Assembly (NCBI GenBank): GCA_025201345.1
Contig: JAIXMG010000005.1
Location: 868,001-932,000 of the forward strand
DNA length: 64,000 nt
Direction: 5' to 3'
Source: Thamnidium elegans
Lineage: Eukaryota; Mucoromycota; Mucoromycetes; Mucorales; Mucoraceae
A model generated the notes under the pieces. The model searched no databases. It saw nothing but the letters and a program-made list of their open reading frames with translations, and was not told where the DNA came from. The translations under genes were made by a program, and so were the position numbers. Below, one piece after another: positions 1 through 11,700 of the stretch. Numbering within the stretch: the first letter of the stretch is position 1; every line of letters begins with the position of its first letter.

Positions 1-97
1 CAAGAGACTTGGAAACTCAGTGTTATCATTTGCTACTAGGTTATGTAGTATATTTTTGTTTGCGACAGAAAAAAAGGGTACTGAAGAGGGAAGTGAT

Positions 98-118
98 ACA
101 GTAGCCGCTCTATTTAAG
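98..118 (+). repeat. CAGT-type terminal inverted repeat (solo end)
   Basis: The motif CAGTAGCCGCTCTATTTAAG follows TA and matches the left end of the small element at 22,111-22,253 and, inverted, the motif at 6,395-6,425. The CAGT start after TA is the usual look of Tc1/mariner-type ends. Only a solo end is visible here. Confidence 0.5.
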
Positions 119-149
119 AATGTTCGGCTTAAGGGTAGGCTCGAAATAG

Positions 150-395
150 GGTGTTTTTCTTGTATACTTAAACGTCAGCAAATAATTCTTTTGCCCAAGT
201 TGTTTAGTAAAAGTTAGTCTTTAGGAAGATTTATTTAATATCAAGTACTAAAAACTGCTTGTTGTTTTGTATTTTCTACTTTTTTTTTTCGGTTGTTCAT
301 TTTTGGCTATTTTCGATCATTTTGGGGGGTCACAACCCCTTTTGGTTTTCGGATTTTTTTCATGGATTATTTGCGATTACTCCGGACCTAAGAAC
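150..395 (-). repeat. Partial copy of repeat family R1 (right-arm segment)
   Basis: The reverse complement of this stretch matches 20,390-20,630 closely, with shared words such as AACTTGGGCAAAAGAA, a GGGTCA-CC-CCTTTTG box and TTATTTGCGATTACTCCGG. The match ends abruptly near 395, so only one arm of the element is left. The bases before about 150 are not in the other R1 copies and contain a separate TIR-like motif at 98-118. No gene is supported here. Confidence 0.75.
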
Positions 396-2199
396 AATAC
401 GAGTTTTATATCAACAAAATAAGAGTAGAATAACATAAGATGGGAAAGATAGACGCACCAGGTTCTTGCACCGCCTGCATATCATTTACGTATCTCTCTA
501 AGACTAATTTTATTTATAGCTATTGCGTTGATTCGTGAATAATGGTAATAGACAAACAGAGTCCCTCCCCCCTCCCTCTGAAAAATAACCCATATTTTCG
601 CACTATACAACTCATTGGTTACGAATGTCAAGGAAAGCCATGATCGCTGTCAATGTACAAAAAAAAAAGTGACAGAGCTTCCCCCTTCTATTTAATAAAT
701 AATATTTTCACATTATAAAGTACAACACTGTATATAAAAAAAAAAAGACAGATAGATACAGCGCAAACCAACTACCATTCATAAAAAAAATAACAGAGAA
801 TTTCCCCACTATTTTTTATATAAAAAAAGAGGCTAGAGTTTCCCCATCCAAAAAAAAAAAAGTATGTATTGTCACACAACATTATACAAATTATTTGTTT
901 AGAGTGTCATGGAAAGCCATGCTAGCTGTCAGGTGCGAAAGAAAACAACGCCAGCAACCTTAGTAGTGCCGTTTTTACAGGCCTCCTTTTTTTCTTAGTG
1001 AAAAAGAAAAAAAGGAAAAAAATCGCAGCTCTTGATGCTCCTTTTCTTTGTTTAATACTTGCAAATACTTCCATCCTAATAATAATTCAGCACCTAAACG
1101 ATAAAATATATTGCATTTAGCTTTTTTCTTTTCAAAACAAATCAATAAGCTTACCTTCTAGCATCAAAAGAAGAGACGAAAAACTACAAGTGTTTATCTC
1201 GTGATTACGATATGGATCTTTGCAAAATAGTGCAACGAAAGGGATAACAAGCGTTATCTCTAGCACGTTTGAGTAGATTTTTCTATGAGGATAATTGGAA
1301 GTGAAAATTCCAGCATCAATGAAATTGCACTCATCCATAGGAAACCCAATTAATACGTCTTCAGTCATACTATTCAGAGGATAGATGAAGGGGATCGCTT
1401 CAGCTTTCCTCCGTGGTCAACATGCCACCATAAAGTAACCACCCGATAAACCCATTATAACAAACCTGTACTTTGAAGACACAAAGTGGAACCTTTTTTT
1501 TTCACGAACCAGAGTTAAGGATCACCGATAATATTGCGAGCCATACGACGTACGCCGTCTAAAAGTTATGTAACTACTGGTTATTATGATTATATTAGCT
1601 GTCTGTCATATCGTTAAAACAGTATACGCAATTTACCTTTTACCTTTTCCGAAAAAAAAACAACACTCTGACAAGTTAACGAGGCGAAGATGAACTCTGT
1701 CGTTAAAGGAAATAAAAAAAAAACTGTAATATCAAGATATCGTCTTGAACAATATTAGGCAGTATTGACTAGTCGAGCTTAAGAGAAAACAGCAATGTAT
1801 ATTGTACATGTAGTAGAGATTAGAGGACATGAGGTTAAATATTGTTAGTTTACACTATTTGAGAAAAAAAAAATAAGTGACATAGTTTTTTTTTTGCGCG
1901 CACAAAAATATTCCCTGCCTAAATTTTAATTACATAATAGTACGTATAATATCGCAACTTTTTATTCCAAAGTGAAGGAAGAAATAATACGGCGGTAGTT
2001 AATAAAAAGGGGATAAAGAGAGAGAAGTAATTTAAGGTTTACACATTACTGCACCGACAATTCGGTACTATGACAACTAGTTTGATCCGCGTCTCCGATA
2101 TTATAACTCATATTATATTGTAGAGAGCAGATTGAAGGCCAACTATCCTCACTAATGGTAATATATGTATATGTTATACTATCGAACTGTTATGTTTTC
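396..2199. other. Gene-free AT-rich stretch with a degenerate duplicated segment (about 540-935)
   Basis: No supportable gene is seen. Within it, GGAAAGCCATG followed by a GCTGTC word occurs near 633-652 and again near 911-931. Both are preceded by similar cattata-caa sequence and C-rich words (CCCCC near 565-680, TTCCCC near 800-845), so a unit of roughly 280-300 bp appears duplicated and decayed. The rest is A/T homopolymers and unique sequence. Confidence 0.4.
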
Positions 2200-2335
2200 A
2201 CACCAGAGTTTTTGTTTCGATTGTAAACCCTATTGGTCATATTTACAGAAGAGAATAACTTTTTATTTTGTTTTGTAAGAAAAAATAGCAGGTACTTTGT
2301 AATGTACGGCTTAAATTTATTAAAAGAGGAAAGGA
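2200..2335 (-). repeat. Dispersed repeat shared with 19,065-19,180
   Basis: Read on the minus strand, this stretch contains GTACATTACAAAGTACCTGC, a poly-T run and, further on, TAAATATGACCAATAGGG. The same words in the same order occur on the plus strand at 19,065-19,180. The similarity fades on both sides, so this is a short remnant of a repeat family. Confidence 0.6.
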
Positions 2336-2484
2336 ATTTTTATTTTTTGTGTCAAGTGTGAAGCATAAGATTATTATTGAAGGTGTTTGAGATTCCGCTT
2401 GATAACAGATTAGTTTTTTTTTTTTTCTTCAGACAGTCCCAAAGATAGTCTAAAGACAGAGGAGAATACCCTTCCCTTGAAAAC

Positions 2485-2807
2485 CAAGCTAGTCGAGGAT
2501 CAAGTACGCTTATAATCCAATCTTTTCCTTTTTTTAAAAAAAGGACTGGACCGGTGATGACCATCCTAGTCGCCAGAGTACTTTCCGACATCATCACCAA
2601 AACGGCAGAGCCAACATCTTTTACTTGATAACCAAAGGATAAGCGTTTCTTGAACAAGCTAGTCGAGGACCAAGTACGTTTATAACCCAACCTTTTTTTT
2701 TTAAAAAAAATAAAAAAAAATAACTGGACCGATGATGACCATCCTAGTCGCCAGAGTGCTTTCAGACATCATCACCAAAACGGCAGAGCCAACATCTTTT
2801 ACTTGAA
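2485..2807. repeat. Tandem duplication, two units of about 150 bp
   Basis: The segment beginning CAAGCTAGTCGAGGA at 2,485 recurs at 2,655, and both units end in CATCTTTTACTTGA. The units differ by a few substitutions and by A/T run length. A minus-strand reading frame crosses the first unit but is broken in the second and resembles nothing I recognise, so I do not call a gene. Confidence 0.8.
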
Positions 2808-3234
2808 AACGCCATAGGTATAGAGTAAGAGAGACCGTACGCCACAAGGTAACATTTTTTTTTTACATTTAGCAACTAGGAAAGTATTAGAGAAAGGGGT
2901 TTTTTTTAAAAAGAAAAAGAAAAGTAGTATACCTAAAAGTCCGTGTATTTCTCAAGAGAGGATATAAGCAGAGTTAACCAAGGCCTTATAGGAAAGAAGA
3001 GGACCAACCATTTAGAGCAACCAGATTATTTTGAAGCAGTGGTAGAATATCTTTTTTTTTTTTTGAGAATAAGGAGCGAAAAAAGACTAAAAAAATCCTC
3101 TTTATATAGAAAAGTACATGTTCCAGTATGTTCTTTTTTTTTTTTATCTTTTTTTTTCATGTGATCAATTAATTAGTTACTTCCATAAATGTTCATGTAA
3201 ACAAAAGACTCTTTTTTTTTTTCATAAACTAAAA

Positions 3235-3640
3235 AGATATATAAGTTTATTGCTAGGGAAAATTCGTATGATTAAATCGGTATAGATACAGATTAAATTT
3301 CTCGTATATTCTTCTTTACAAAAAAGCGAAAAGTATTAACTACTTGGAATGTAGATAATACTTGTGTGAGAAAAAAAAAACTAATAAAAAGCATGCTTTT
3401 CTTCGAGGTCGTTTTTGTTTATGCACAAATGATTGGAAATCGGTATCCAGAAGTGTAGATTTGTAGTAAACAAATCTGCATAATTTTTTTATTTTTAATT
3501 AACTGTCAATACTTTCACTCGTTTCTTTTTATATATGCTTACTCTAGTAGTATCACCTCTTCTTGTATCCAAATATAAAATTTATTATTGTTATTGAAAG
3601 ATGTACCAAGAAATAGAAGTAGGTGGATAAAGCTGAAGAG

Positions 3641-3675
<35 letters not shown>

Positions 3676-6165
3676 AAAAGTATACCTAATTTGTACTACT
3701 TTCCCTTTTTTTGCATGGTTTGTTTACTTTGCGCAAGTTAAAAAAGATAATCAAGTTTCTTAAATACAATTTCCATGGAAACATATGATTATCTACCACT
3801 ACTAGGCGGAAGCTATCTCCGTTTTTTATATGACTGAGTCGGCTGAAATGAAACAAGGGTTAGTCGTTGTTGATTATTACCTTTTACGACTAGTTAATTT
3901 CATCTCCATTTAGGGCAACTTGTTTGAAGCTGTATAAAATTCACAAAACTATTTTATTAACAGTTGCTATTTTGAAATAAAATATAAGGATATAAGATCC
4001 TTGGTAAAAGAGAAATAAAATATAACATAGTAGTTACGAAAGAGAAAAGTAAAAAAAAAAAAGGTTTAAATAGCCAAAAAAAAAAAGTGTTTTTTTAATG
4101 GAAAGAGTCAGTTCGCATATAATAAACTATCGCAAATAGAGCGTAGTAAGTTTCTCAAATCAACTATGACTACCGAGGTAGAATAAAAGAGATTTCAGAG
4201 AGACACTTTACAGAGTCTAATAAAGCTTTCATCATACTCTTTAAAGAGGTAGGTAGGGGAGGTAGGGGAGGTAGATATCAAGAATCAACACGAAAATAGC
4301 TGTTCTAGTACGCTGCTCCCAAAGAGGACTTACCCCTCTTCTTCACAAACTTTTGGAACGAGGGAGGAAAATCAACTCCTACTCACGTACTGTACTCTCC
4401 TCGAAAGCCAGTAAATGATTGCAGCTAGCAAGTTCCTCAACTAGCGCTATTCGCGCATTTCATCCATCAATCAAAAAAATGGGCTTTCACAAGATGGGAT
4501 TCGCACCACTCGCTTCCGCCCAACTCTTCCTTGTGCAAGGCCATCCACCGGCCCCCAGTATGCAGATCCAAGTGAGAAACAGGCTATAAAAAAAAAGTGG
4601 TTTTAATGAAAGAGTCAAGTTGCCTATAAATTATGACAAATAAAGCTTAAGTTCATGATATCAAATATGCACCACCGAAGCAGAACATAAAAGATGTGGG
4701 AGAACACTTTACGACGTCAAATAAAGCTTTCATCACTCTCTTTCAAAAAAAAAAAAAAAAGAAAAAGAAAAGGATTGAATCATAAGAATCAACAAAAAAT
4801 GTTTGCAGTATACCAGACCCAAATATACTACTATAATATAATATCAAGTATTATACTCTTCATCCCACAGTTGCCATCAAAAATAGTATACCAAACAAAC
4901 CGTAGTTTGAAAGGTATGTAGTATACCAAACCCAAAAAAATATACTACTATGGTAACCACCAAGAATTACCATCATGCTACAGATGCCAATAAAACCGTA
5001 GTTTAAAAGGCATGTAATATATCGCACCACACAATATACTACTTCATGTTTTGAAAACGAAACTAGTACGCTGCTCCCAAAGAGGACAACCCTCTTCTTC
5101 ACAAACTATTGGAACAAAGGAGGTAAGTCAACTCCTACACGCCTACTCAACTTTGCAAGCAAAGCCAAATAGACAATTACACGTATGTAATGTTCCTCAA
5201 CTATGGCGAAAAAGGAAAGAAGAAAAGAAAAAAGAAAAACAAAAAGAAAAAAAAGCGTGTTTTTTAAAAACAGGTTTTTCATTGAAGCGTCATCAAAACA
5301 CATGACTATCGCAGTAACAAGGAAACAACAGAAGACATGCATACATAATTTTTTGCTGTGCTTTTTTTTATATAAATCCCTATGTATACACCCTGCATCC
5401 CAAAGAGGTACTCACCGCTATCTAAGTGAATGAAGCAACAATAAAATCATCACAACTCATTCCACTGTATTGGATGGAAAGCATTGTTGTTATTAGCGTA
5501 TATAATCGCTTTTTTCTTTTCTAGGAAAAGTAATTAAATATGGAGGGTTGTTAAGTGATGAAAGGTTATAAGGGGATACAGTCTAAATCAAATAACATCA
5601 ACACAAAGATAATTTTAGTCCTATATATCATAGAAAGTAGTTTTTAAAATTATTGTTAGGTGTCATTTTAATACATAGCTCTGTACTATAATATATGCTA
5701 AATATAATTAAAGTCGTCCTAATGTTTAAGCTCTTGCAGAAAACGATACACAAAATATTATTTTGTATAATATCTTGGACAAGTTCAAGAACTATGTAAA
5801 GTATTATAATCCAGCATTGCCCATCTATTATCCTTTCCAAAACACTTGTTTTTATATGAACATCCAGGCATTTCTTCGGAAAAAGGTAATTTTTATAGTG
5901 TTTGAAAAAAGGCGTTTTTATTGTATAGTTAAAAACCAGGAAATGATTCTTTTGTCCAAGTTGCTTAGTAAAAGTTAATCGTTTTGAAGATATTTTTAAT
6001 ATCAAATATTGAAAACCGCTTGTTATTTTATATTTTTCTCGATTTTTTCTACTTTTTTTCAGCTGTTCATTTTTAGAAATTTTTGATACAACTTGGGTTC
6101 GAAACGCATTTTCTGTTTTTTATTATAACTGCAGTAATTTCTTATGTGAGCGGTATCTCAGTGAG
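3235..6165 (-). repeat. R1 element, long copy 1 (about 2.9 kb, minus orientation)
   Basis: This block is an almost base-for-base reverse complement of 52,221-55,418, with a few substitutions and differing homopolymer lengths. The end near 6,165 carries the family terminus CTCACTGAGATACCG (minus strand), also present at 19,632, 46,596 and 52,221. The other boundary is near 3,235. Relative to copies at 19.6 and 46.6 kb the fold-back part near the terminus is deleted. Inside are two related modules: about 4,080-4,400 and about 4,590-5,150 share AATAAAGCTTTCATCA and CTCCCAAAGAGGAC boxes in order. The longest frame (5,628-6,005, minus, 125 codons) is conserved in the other young copy but matches no family I know. 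A minus-strand GGTGCGAATCCC near 4,500 resembles a Pol III B box. No transposase is visible, so it is probably non-autonomous. Confidence 0.85.
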
Positions 6166-6394
6166 TTTCAAGCTGATCTTTTTTCTTTAGCGCAATTGCT
6201 CTTCTTACTCTTTCGCTTTCCCCCCACTTGTCCTTTAGGAATGGTTCTATTATCATTAATTTTTTATAACGAATCGATAAATACAGCTCATTTATTACTT
6301 GTTCAGTATTTTTATTGTTGGATATATAATAATCTCGTCCACTGTTCGGTATAAAGGTATGTTCGATTTAAAAGCGGTTTCCTTCCAGGTTTTG

Positions 6395-6425
6395 ACCCTT
6401 CTTAAATAGAGCCGTTACTGTTTCA
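6395..6425 (-). repeat. CAGT-type terminal inverted repeat (solo end)
   Basis: On the minus strand this reads CAGTAACGGCTCTATTTAAG, facing the related motif at 98-118 and similar to the ends of the element at 22,111-22,253. Upstream, 6,220-6,300 resembles 49,115-49,210 (a TTAGGA word followed by a TTATCATTA..TTTTTATAAC word), so this is a patch of old transposon ends. Whether 98 and 6,425 were ever two ends of one element cannot be told. Confidence 0.45.
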
Positions 6426-6483
6426 TATATCACCGACAAAAAAAAAACTAATTATATATATTTTTATTTATTTATGTGCATAT

Positions 6484-8301
6484 TCAAGTTAAACAAGGAC
6501 GAAGGGCACGCAGAATATCAGACCCAAAAGCCTCTTCTGAAAACTTATCTGTAGCTGATGCACGAGCACTGGAAGCCATTTCTTGGTATTCCTTTTCCGA
6601 TAAAGATAAAGCAGAATATAAAGAGTCTGCAAATGTTTCAGCAGTATCAGCCAAGTAACCTACAGGCTTACCATCATATTCGGTAACGATATCTAATAAG
6701 GGACCACCCGATTTATGGGCAACAGGGATAAGACCAGCTGCCATATATTCGACTACACCAATACCGAAATGCTCGTTCCACATAGTATGAAGCCCTACTT
6801 TAGCCAAACCCAAACTAGATACCAATAAATCATAAGATGCATTAACTTCAAATCTTACATAGTCCTACATTATTATCAGTAACCACACACAAGCTTTTGT
6901 TTTCTTCTTTTGATACCATACCTTAATACCCAACTCAACTGCTTCCTTACGAAGGTTATCAATTCTCTTTGCATCACCTTCATTTCTAGAACTACCAATC
7001 AAGACCAACTCAATACCCATCGATTTTGTTTCAGGATACTTTTGTAACATCTTTGCTAAAGATTTCAATTGTAATGAATGATCCTTTTCTGGTCTGAATT
7101 GAGCTACACTGACAATTATGGGCTTTCTTCCTGTCAAAGGTAAAGCATTTAATCGTTCTGTGTCACAAGGTGGATATACAATTTCTGATTTAGTGTGCCA
7201 TAATTCGTCAATATGTCCTTTTGTCCAACTCGAATTCACCATTACAATGTTAGCAAATGATCCACAAAATCCATATACTTTAGCGAAAATTCGATAATAG
7301 CTATAAAAAATTGGTTTAGTATTATTCAGCATGAAAGCAAAATAAAGTTTGCTTTACATTAATTTGCCGGTACTCCAGATTACACTAGATGCAAGTCGAG
7401 CGTCGTTGTTATGAGCTGCTCTACGTTCATAAACGCGATTGACCATATCTGAACTAATTGTAGGGTAGTGAGTATAAGTGACAATTTTGACCTGTGTGAA
7501 ATAGTGTACAAGAGGATAAGTGAATGCATAACCCATAGTATCTACAAAAAAAATTAGTAAAAATTGAATATATGTTGTCATTTTTAAAGGAGCTTACCAA
7601 AATAAATATCAGGTATTAATTTACTAATAGCTTCGTATCCAATAGCTAATGAAGCTAAACTTTGAAGGATCAATGTAAATCTAGGAAACCTATTAAAACA
7701 AGTATTAATATCTATGTTTTTGGTATTGGTCGAGGGGAGATTTTTTTTTGTTTAAATAGAAAAGCTTACAATCCATCTTCTACAAGAAATCTTTTCGTCA
7801 AATAAATAAATGCAAGTCGAGTAGGATCAAGTTCAATATCAAATCCATTCTTTTTTTTTTTTAATAAGTAAATATATCGTTGTATTTTTGATACACTTTT
7901 TTTTTTAACATACTCTAATTTTCTTTAATATTTGTTCTTTTGTAGCATCGATATCACCAGTATAAACTGCACAAATCACGTTTGGGAATTCTTTTTGGAC
8001 ATCGCGTATAGCTGTCCAAAGTACACGTTCTCCCCCGCCACCTGCATTACTTGAAGAAGGAAAAGTTAGTTTTAGTTAATGCTCTTAAATGTTTTTATTT
8101 TTATTCTTACCAGTAAGGATGAAAGAAACCGACAAATGAAGGTTGCCGAATGTTTAATGCATCAGGTCCTAAAGCTTGTAAAAGTTGTGCTCGATTCTCA
8201 TTCTTTGTACTCGACACGCTAGACTTTATCACTGTAACAGCAAACACAGCTATAAGACCTATAGCCATTAGCCAAAACGCTAGTGACAACGGAAAGTTCA
8301 T
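6484..8301 (-). CDS. ALG11: GDP-Man:Man3GlcNAc2-PP-dolichol alpha-1,2-mannosyltransferase (ALG11)
   Basis: ALG11 adds the fourth and fifth mannoses to the dolichol-linked N-glycan precursor on the cytosolic face of the ER. The product starts with a hydrophobic anchor ([16 protein letters not shown]). It continues with [17 protein letters not shown] across the first intron (donor after 8,106), the ALG11/GT4 N-terminal signature. Then follow [43 protein letters not shown], and the nucleotide-sugar region [19 protein letters not shown] with SGGPLLDIV. At least five short introns interrupt it; the last (about 6,853-6,896) joins K to [15 protein letters not shown]. The start at 8,301 is the only ATG that supplies the anchor. 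Divergent to the next gene. The identification is firm; a few internal exon borders (7,600-7,930) are by eye. Confidence 0.92.
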
Positions 8302-8442
8302 TTTTTTTTAATACGTATTCAAAAGAAAAGTAAACTAGGGCATCGCGAAAAATCCCTGATTTTTAAATTCAAAATTCCTGTAACAATGTAATTGGCTAAA
8401 ATGGTAATACTTGTACATATTTCTACTTTCGCTATTGGTAGT

Positions 8443-8489
<47 letters not shown>

Positions 8490-9383
8490 ATAATAACATC
8501 AACTTCTGATAATAACAGAAGTAAACTTCCCATTTATATAACTGCCACTATTACTATTACAAAAAAAAATGTCGAATACCTGTCAGGATTTGTCACAAGA
8601 ATTGGTATATCATTGATTGACACGTATATTTAACTATAGAAGGTGTAATCATGCTTTATCCGTGTAAACATATTTTAAGCTACTATTAAAACGATATTAC
8701 GGTTTGCGGACACGAGAAACGGTTCTTTTATCATTAAAATCATTAAAATGAGAAAGAAGTATACTTTATAATTATGTTCACTATTGCTGAAAAGACTTAT
8801 TTTATTTAAAGTATTAAAGGTAACCGAAGCGAAGTAATAATATTTTTTTCGGTAGGAAGAAGAGATAGATTAGCCGAAAAAGGCTCGTCTAAAAAGTTTA
8901 AGAAAATATATTTCCTTTGATTCTCAAAGAAGAAAAAAACATACTAGTTATAATGATACTCCCAGCCTGGAGTTAAGAAAAAATAGCCTTGAAAAAAATG
9001 CAATAGAAAAGAGGAGCCAAGTATACTTAAACTAGCTCCTATTTTGTGGATCCTCTTTACTCTCTTTACCCTCTAATATTAAAAAAAAAAAAAAAAGTAT
9101 GATATCATACAGACAAGAAAAGTTTTGAAAAGCAATACTGCTTTTTTAAACTAAAACAAAATTCATATCTATAATCTTCTTTGGTGACGTTTGTTAGTAT
9201 CCTCGTCACTTTCACTTCAGCAAAGAGTTTCGATATAAGGGGAATACCTTAATTGATCAAAATCAGCATGAATTTAACAAGATACAGTGAAAACGTGTCA
9301 CGAATTTAAGCCACTAGATACTTTTTTTAAAACGGCAGTTTTTCACTTTTATTTTTTTCTTAAGCGTATTTTTTTATTTTAGA
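8302..9383. other. Divergent intergenic region with a T41 tract
   Basis: This 1.1-kb spacer separates ALG11 (-) and the UTP16-like gene (+) and must hold both promoters. It contains an uninterrupted T run at 8,446-8,486 and a shorter A run near 9,080. I see no gene, repeat match or recognisable factor site. The region just before 9,384 is T-rich, as is usual upstream of starts in this window. Confidence 0.6.
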
Positions 9384-10145
9384 ATGGCCAAGATTGTATT
9401 TAAAGAAGACGAGGAAATTATTGTTCCCGAATCCACCAAAAAGACCGTTGATAATGACATTATGGATGAATCGTCAGATGATGAAGCTCCCGAAGCCATT
9501 TCAACTTCCAAGGCCAAAGATAATATTCTGTCAAAAGTGAATGCAGAGAAAGAAGCTAAAGCAAAGTAAGTAAAACCAAATATCGAGCTATATATATAGT
9601 AATACTTAATAAAAATTATCTTCGTTAGACTTGCTACTGAAGAAAAAGAAAAACGTAGACAAAGAGATCAACTTTTGAAAGAACAAAAAGAGAACAGTAA
9701 AAGACAATTAAAGGACTTGGAAAAGAAAGCCAAGACAGAAAAGGAAGCAAAAGAGTTTTTAGCAAGAGAAGAAAAGAGAAAATTAAAGCCAGAACCCGAG
9801 TTATTACCACAAGATTTATTAGCACAGGCTTTAATTGAAGAAGAAGAAGAGTCTAAAAAGAGAAAACATGTTACAACCGAAGAGTTTGAAAAGATGATTG
9901 CTGAACAAGAGGCTGAGGAGGCTAAAAAGTCTAAAAAGAGAAAGACTACAAATAATGGAAGAAGTGTTGGAGAATATACCGTCAAAGTCATTAATAACCG
10001 TCCTAAAGTAGAAAAGACAAACAAGAATCTTCGTAACAACAGAAATGCTTATTTGCAAAGAAAAGCTGTGCCTAGAAAGGAAGCTGTTGTAAATATTAGT
10101 AGTGGTAGAGATGGTGCTGCTTTAGTATTCCATCGTAAACAATAG
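9384..10145 (+). CDS. UTP16/BUD21-like U3 snoRNP-associated protein
   Basis: A small, highly charged protein of about 230 residues with one intron (about 9,568-9,628). It begins MAKIVFKEDEEIIVPE and has an acidic patch with the motif SSDDEAPEAISTS near residues 30-45. The DDEAPE-x-(V/I)S motif is typical of the U3 snoRNA-associated (Utp16/Bud21) family of the small-subunit processome. The middle is a long Lys/Glu helix (coiled-coil-like), and the C terminus is basic, ending RDGAALVFHRKQ. Expected role: nucleolar pre-18S rRNA processing. The assignment rests mainly on the short motif and overall composition, so another nucleolar charged protein is possible. It ends about 110 bp before the next gene on the same strand. 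Confidence 0.65.
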
Positions 10146-10256
10146 TTTTTTTTTTTTTTTTGTGCACATAGAAAAAAAAATAGTAATAAAAATACATGCA
10201 CAGTTTATACATTAAAATTCGCTCTTGTTTACCCTTATTATTTTTCCTTTTTTATC

Positions 10257-11560
10257 ATGGGATTTTTTTCTGAAGAAACTCGAACTTCTATTACAGTTTA
10301 TATCGGTAAAACAAAAAAGAAGAGAATGAGCACAATAGAAAAAACTAACTTGTTAGAGAATAGAAAACTTGTCTAATTACGAAGAGATTGAATGGTACCA
10401 ATTTGAACAATTAGCAGAATGTATTACTATGCAACCATGCGGAGCAAGAGAAGCTATAGAAGCTATTCGAAAAAAGCTTAAGCATGGCACAACTCAACAA
10501 AAGATTCGAGTACTAGAGGTATTTTTTTATTTATTTATTTTGGTGTGTAACTATTATTTTTTTAATGCAAAAAATATAGGTTTTGAAGCTATTAATGGAG
10601 AATTCAAATGAACAATTTCATCGCAAGTATAAAAAATATATAATAGAAATTATATAAATCTAATTTTTTGTATTGTATAACAGGAGAATTAATTTGTAAC
10701 GACAAAATGAAGGATAGATTTGAGTATATTATTGAATCACCTGCAGAGGATATAAAAGTAAGAAGGATGGTCATCATGTTATTAGGCACGTGGGCATCCA
10801 AGTTTAAAGGAGAACAAGGTATGCGAACGTTGCAACAGTTGCACGAAACAGGATTATCTATACTTCATGGTACTAAAGTAAGCGATTAACCAAACTATAT
10901 GTACAATTTAAACTGATCGACATAAACAAAAAGCAACGAGCTGCTGCTAGTAGCCCAATTGTTGACAATAGACAAACTAACGAATCTACTACTACTAAAA
11001 AGAAAATACCACCTCCACCTATTCGTCATCCACCTACCAACTACAGTCAATCATATCACTATATACCTGCACCAAACGATATTGGACCTCGTAGACAACA
11101 CTCCACTATCAGTAATAATAACAGTGCACCATTTGATTTTGAAAGGGCGAAACCTAAAATTATTCAACAAGTTGCCATGGCTTCACAATCGGCAAATAAT
11201 TTAATTAACACGCTTCGATTGATTAATACGTCAAAAGATGACTGGGAAGTAGACATGAGAAGAGACCATGCAATTCAACAATCACATCAACGTTGTGAAG
11301 AGGAAAAAAAGAAGATTGTTCGGTATGCTAGATTGGTTGAGGATGAAGAATGGATAGGTACTTTATTAAACGCTAACGAAGAATTATTGAAAGCTTTGGA
11401 TATGTATGATATTATGCTTACCGGTCAAATACCTTCTGATTTCCCTACTTCAACTTATCGTAAGAATAATGAGCCTTTAGCCTTATTAGATAGTCATTTA
11501 CCAAGAGGAGAAGATGGTGAAATTCTTGAGGACCCTTTTGCTGATCCAGTAGAAGAATAA
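10257..11560 (+). CDS. VHS and GAT domain protein, LSB5-like
   Basis: Five exons give about 360 residues: MGFFSEETRTSITVYI joins NLSNYEEIEWYQFEQLAE, then a VHS domain (residues about 5-150). It includes AIRKKLKHGTTQQKIR, VLKLLMENSNEQFH and RRMVIMLLGTWASKF, with helices of the VHS superhelix. A Pro-rich linker (KKKIPPPPIRHPPTNY) leads to a helical GAT-like segment (about residues 215-310). The tail carries LPRGEDGEILEDPFADP. This order matches yeast Lsb5, which binds the actin regulator Las17 and ubiquitin/Arf3 at endocytic sites. The start at 10,257 gives a 16-codon first exon whose phase fits the next exon exactly (donor near 10,306, acceptor near 10,362). The specific LSB5 name is inferred from architecture; a GGA/TOM1-type adaptor is the alternative. 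Confidence 0.78.
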
Positions 11561-11657
11561 TTGCACTTGGTACTCCGTATACAAAAAAAGTAAAAATAAA
11601 GTATAAAAATAAATATTGAGGTACAGGGCGTTTTCTTTTTCTTCTTTTTTTTTTTCT

Positions 11658-11691
<34 letters not shown>

Positions 11692-11700
11692 TAAGTTACC

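Noticed and set aside
1132..1368. Minus-strand 78-codon frame with a NFIDAGIF word, considered as a transposase catalytic fragment
   Set aside because: The resemblance to the FIDEAGF motif of DDE transposases is a few residues only and the surroundings do not align.
4440..4580. tRNA gene in the GC-richer part of R1
   Set aside because: A B-box-like word exists on the minus strand, but I could not form an acceptor stem or a convincing A box and anticodon loop.
5106..5342. Hydrophobic Phe-rich frame in R1 (also 53,264-53,557)
   Set aside because: It is produced by T-rich sequence around a poly-T tract; no start context or conservation beyond DNA identity.
5628..6005. 125-codon minus-strand frame conserved in both long R1 copies, considered as an R1-encoded protein
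   Set aside because: Conservation follows from the near identity of the two copies. The composition is AT-driven (Ile, Phe, Asn, Lys) and no motif is recognisable; the old copy at 20.6 kb does not keep the frame. Reported only within the repeat.
99..6420. A 6.3-kb autonomous transposon bounded by the two CAGT-type ends
   Set aside because: No transposase reading frame lies between them, the right end lacks a flanking TA, and the interior is other repeats; kept only as an open possibility.
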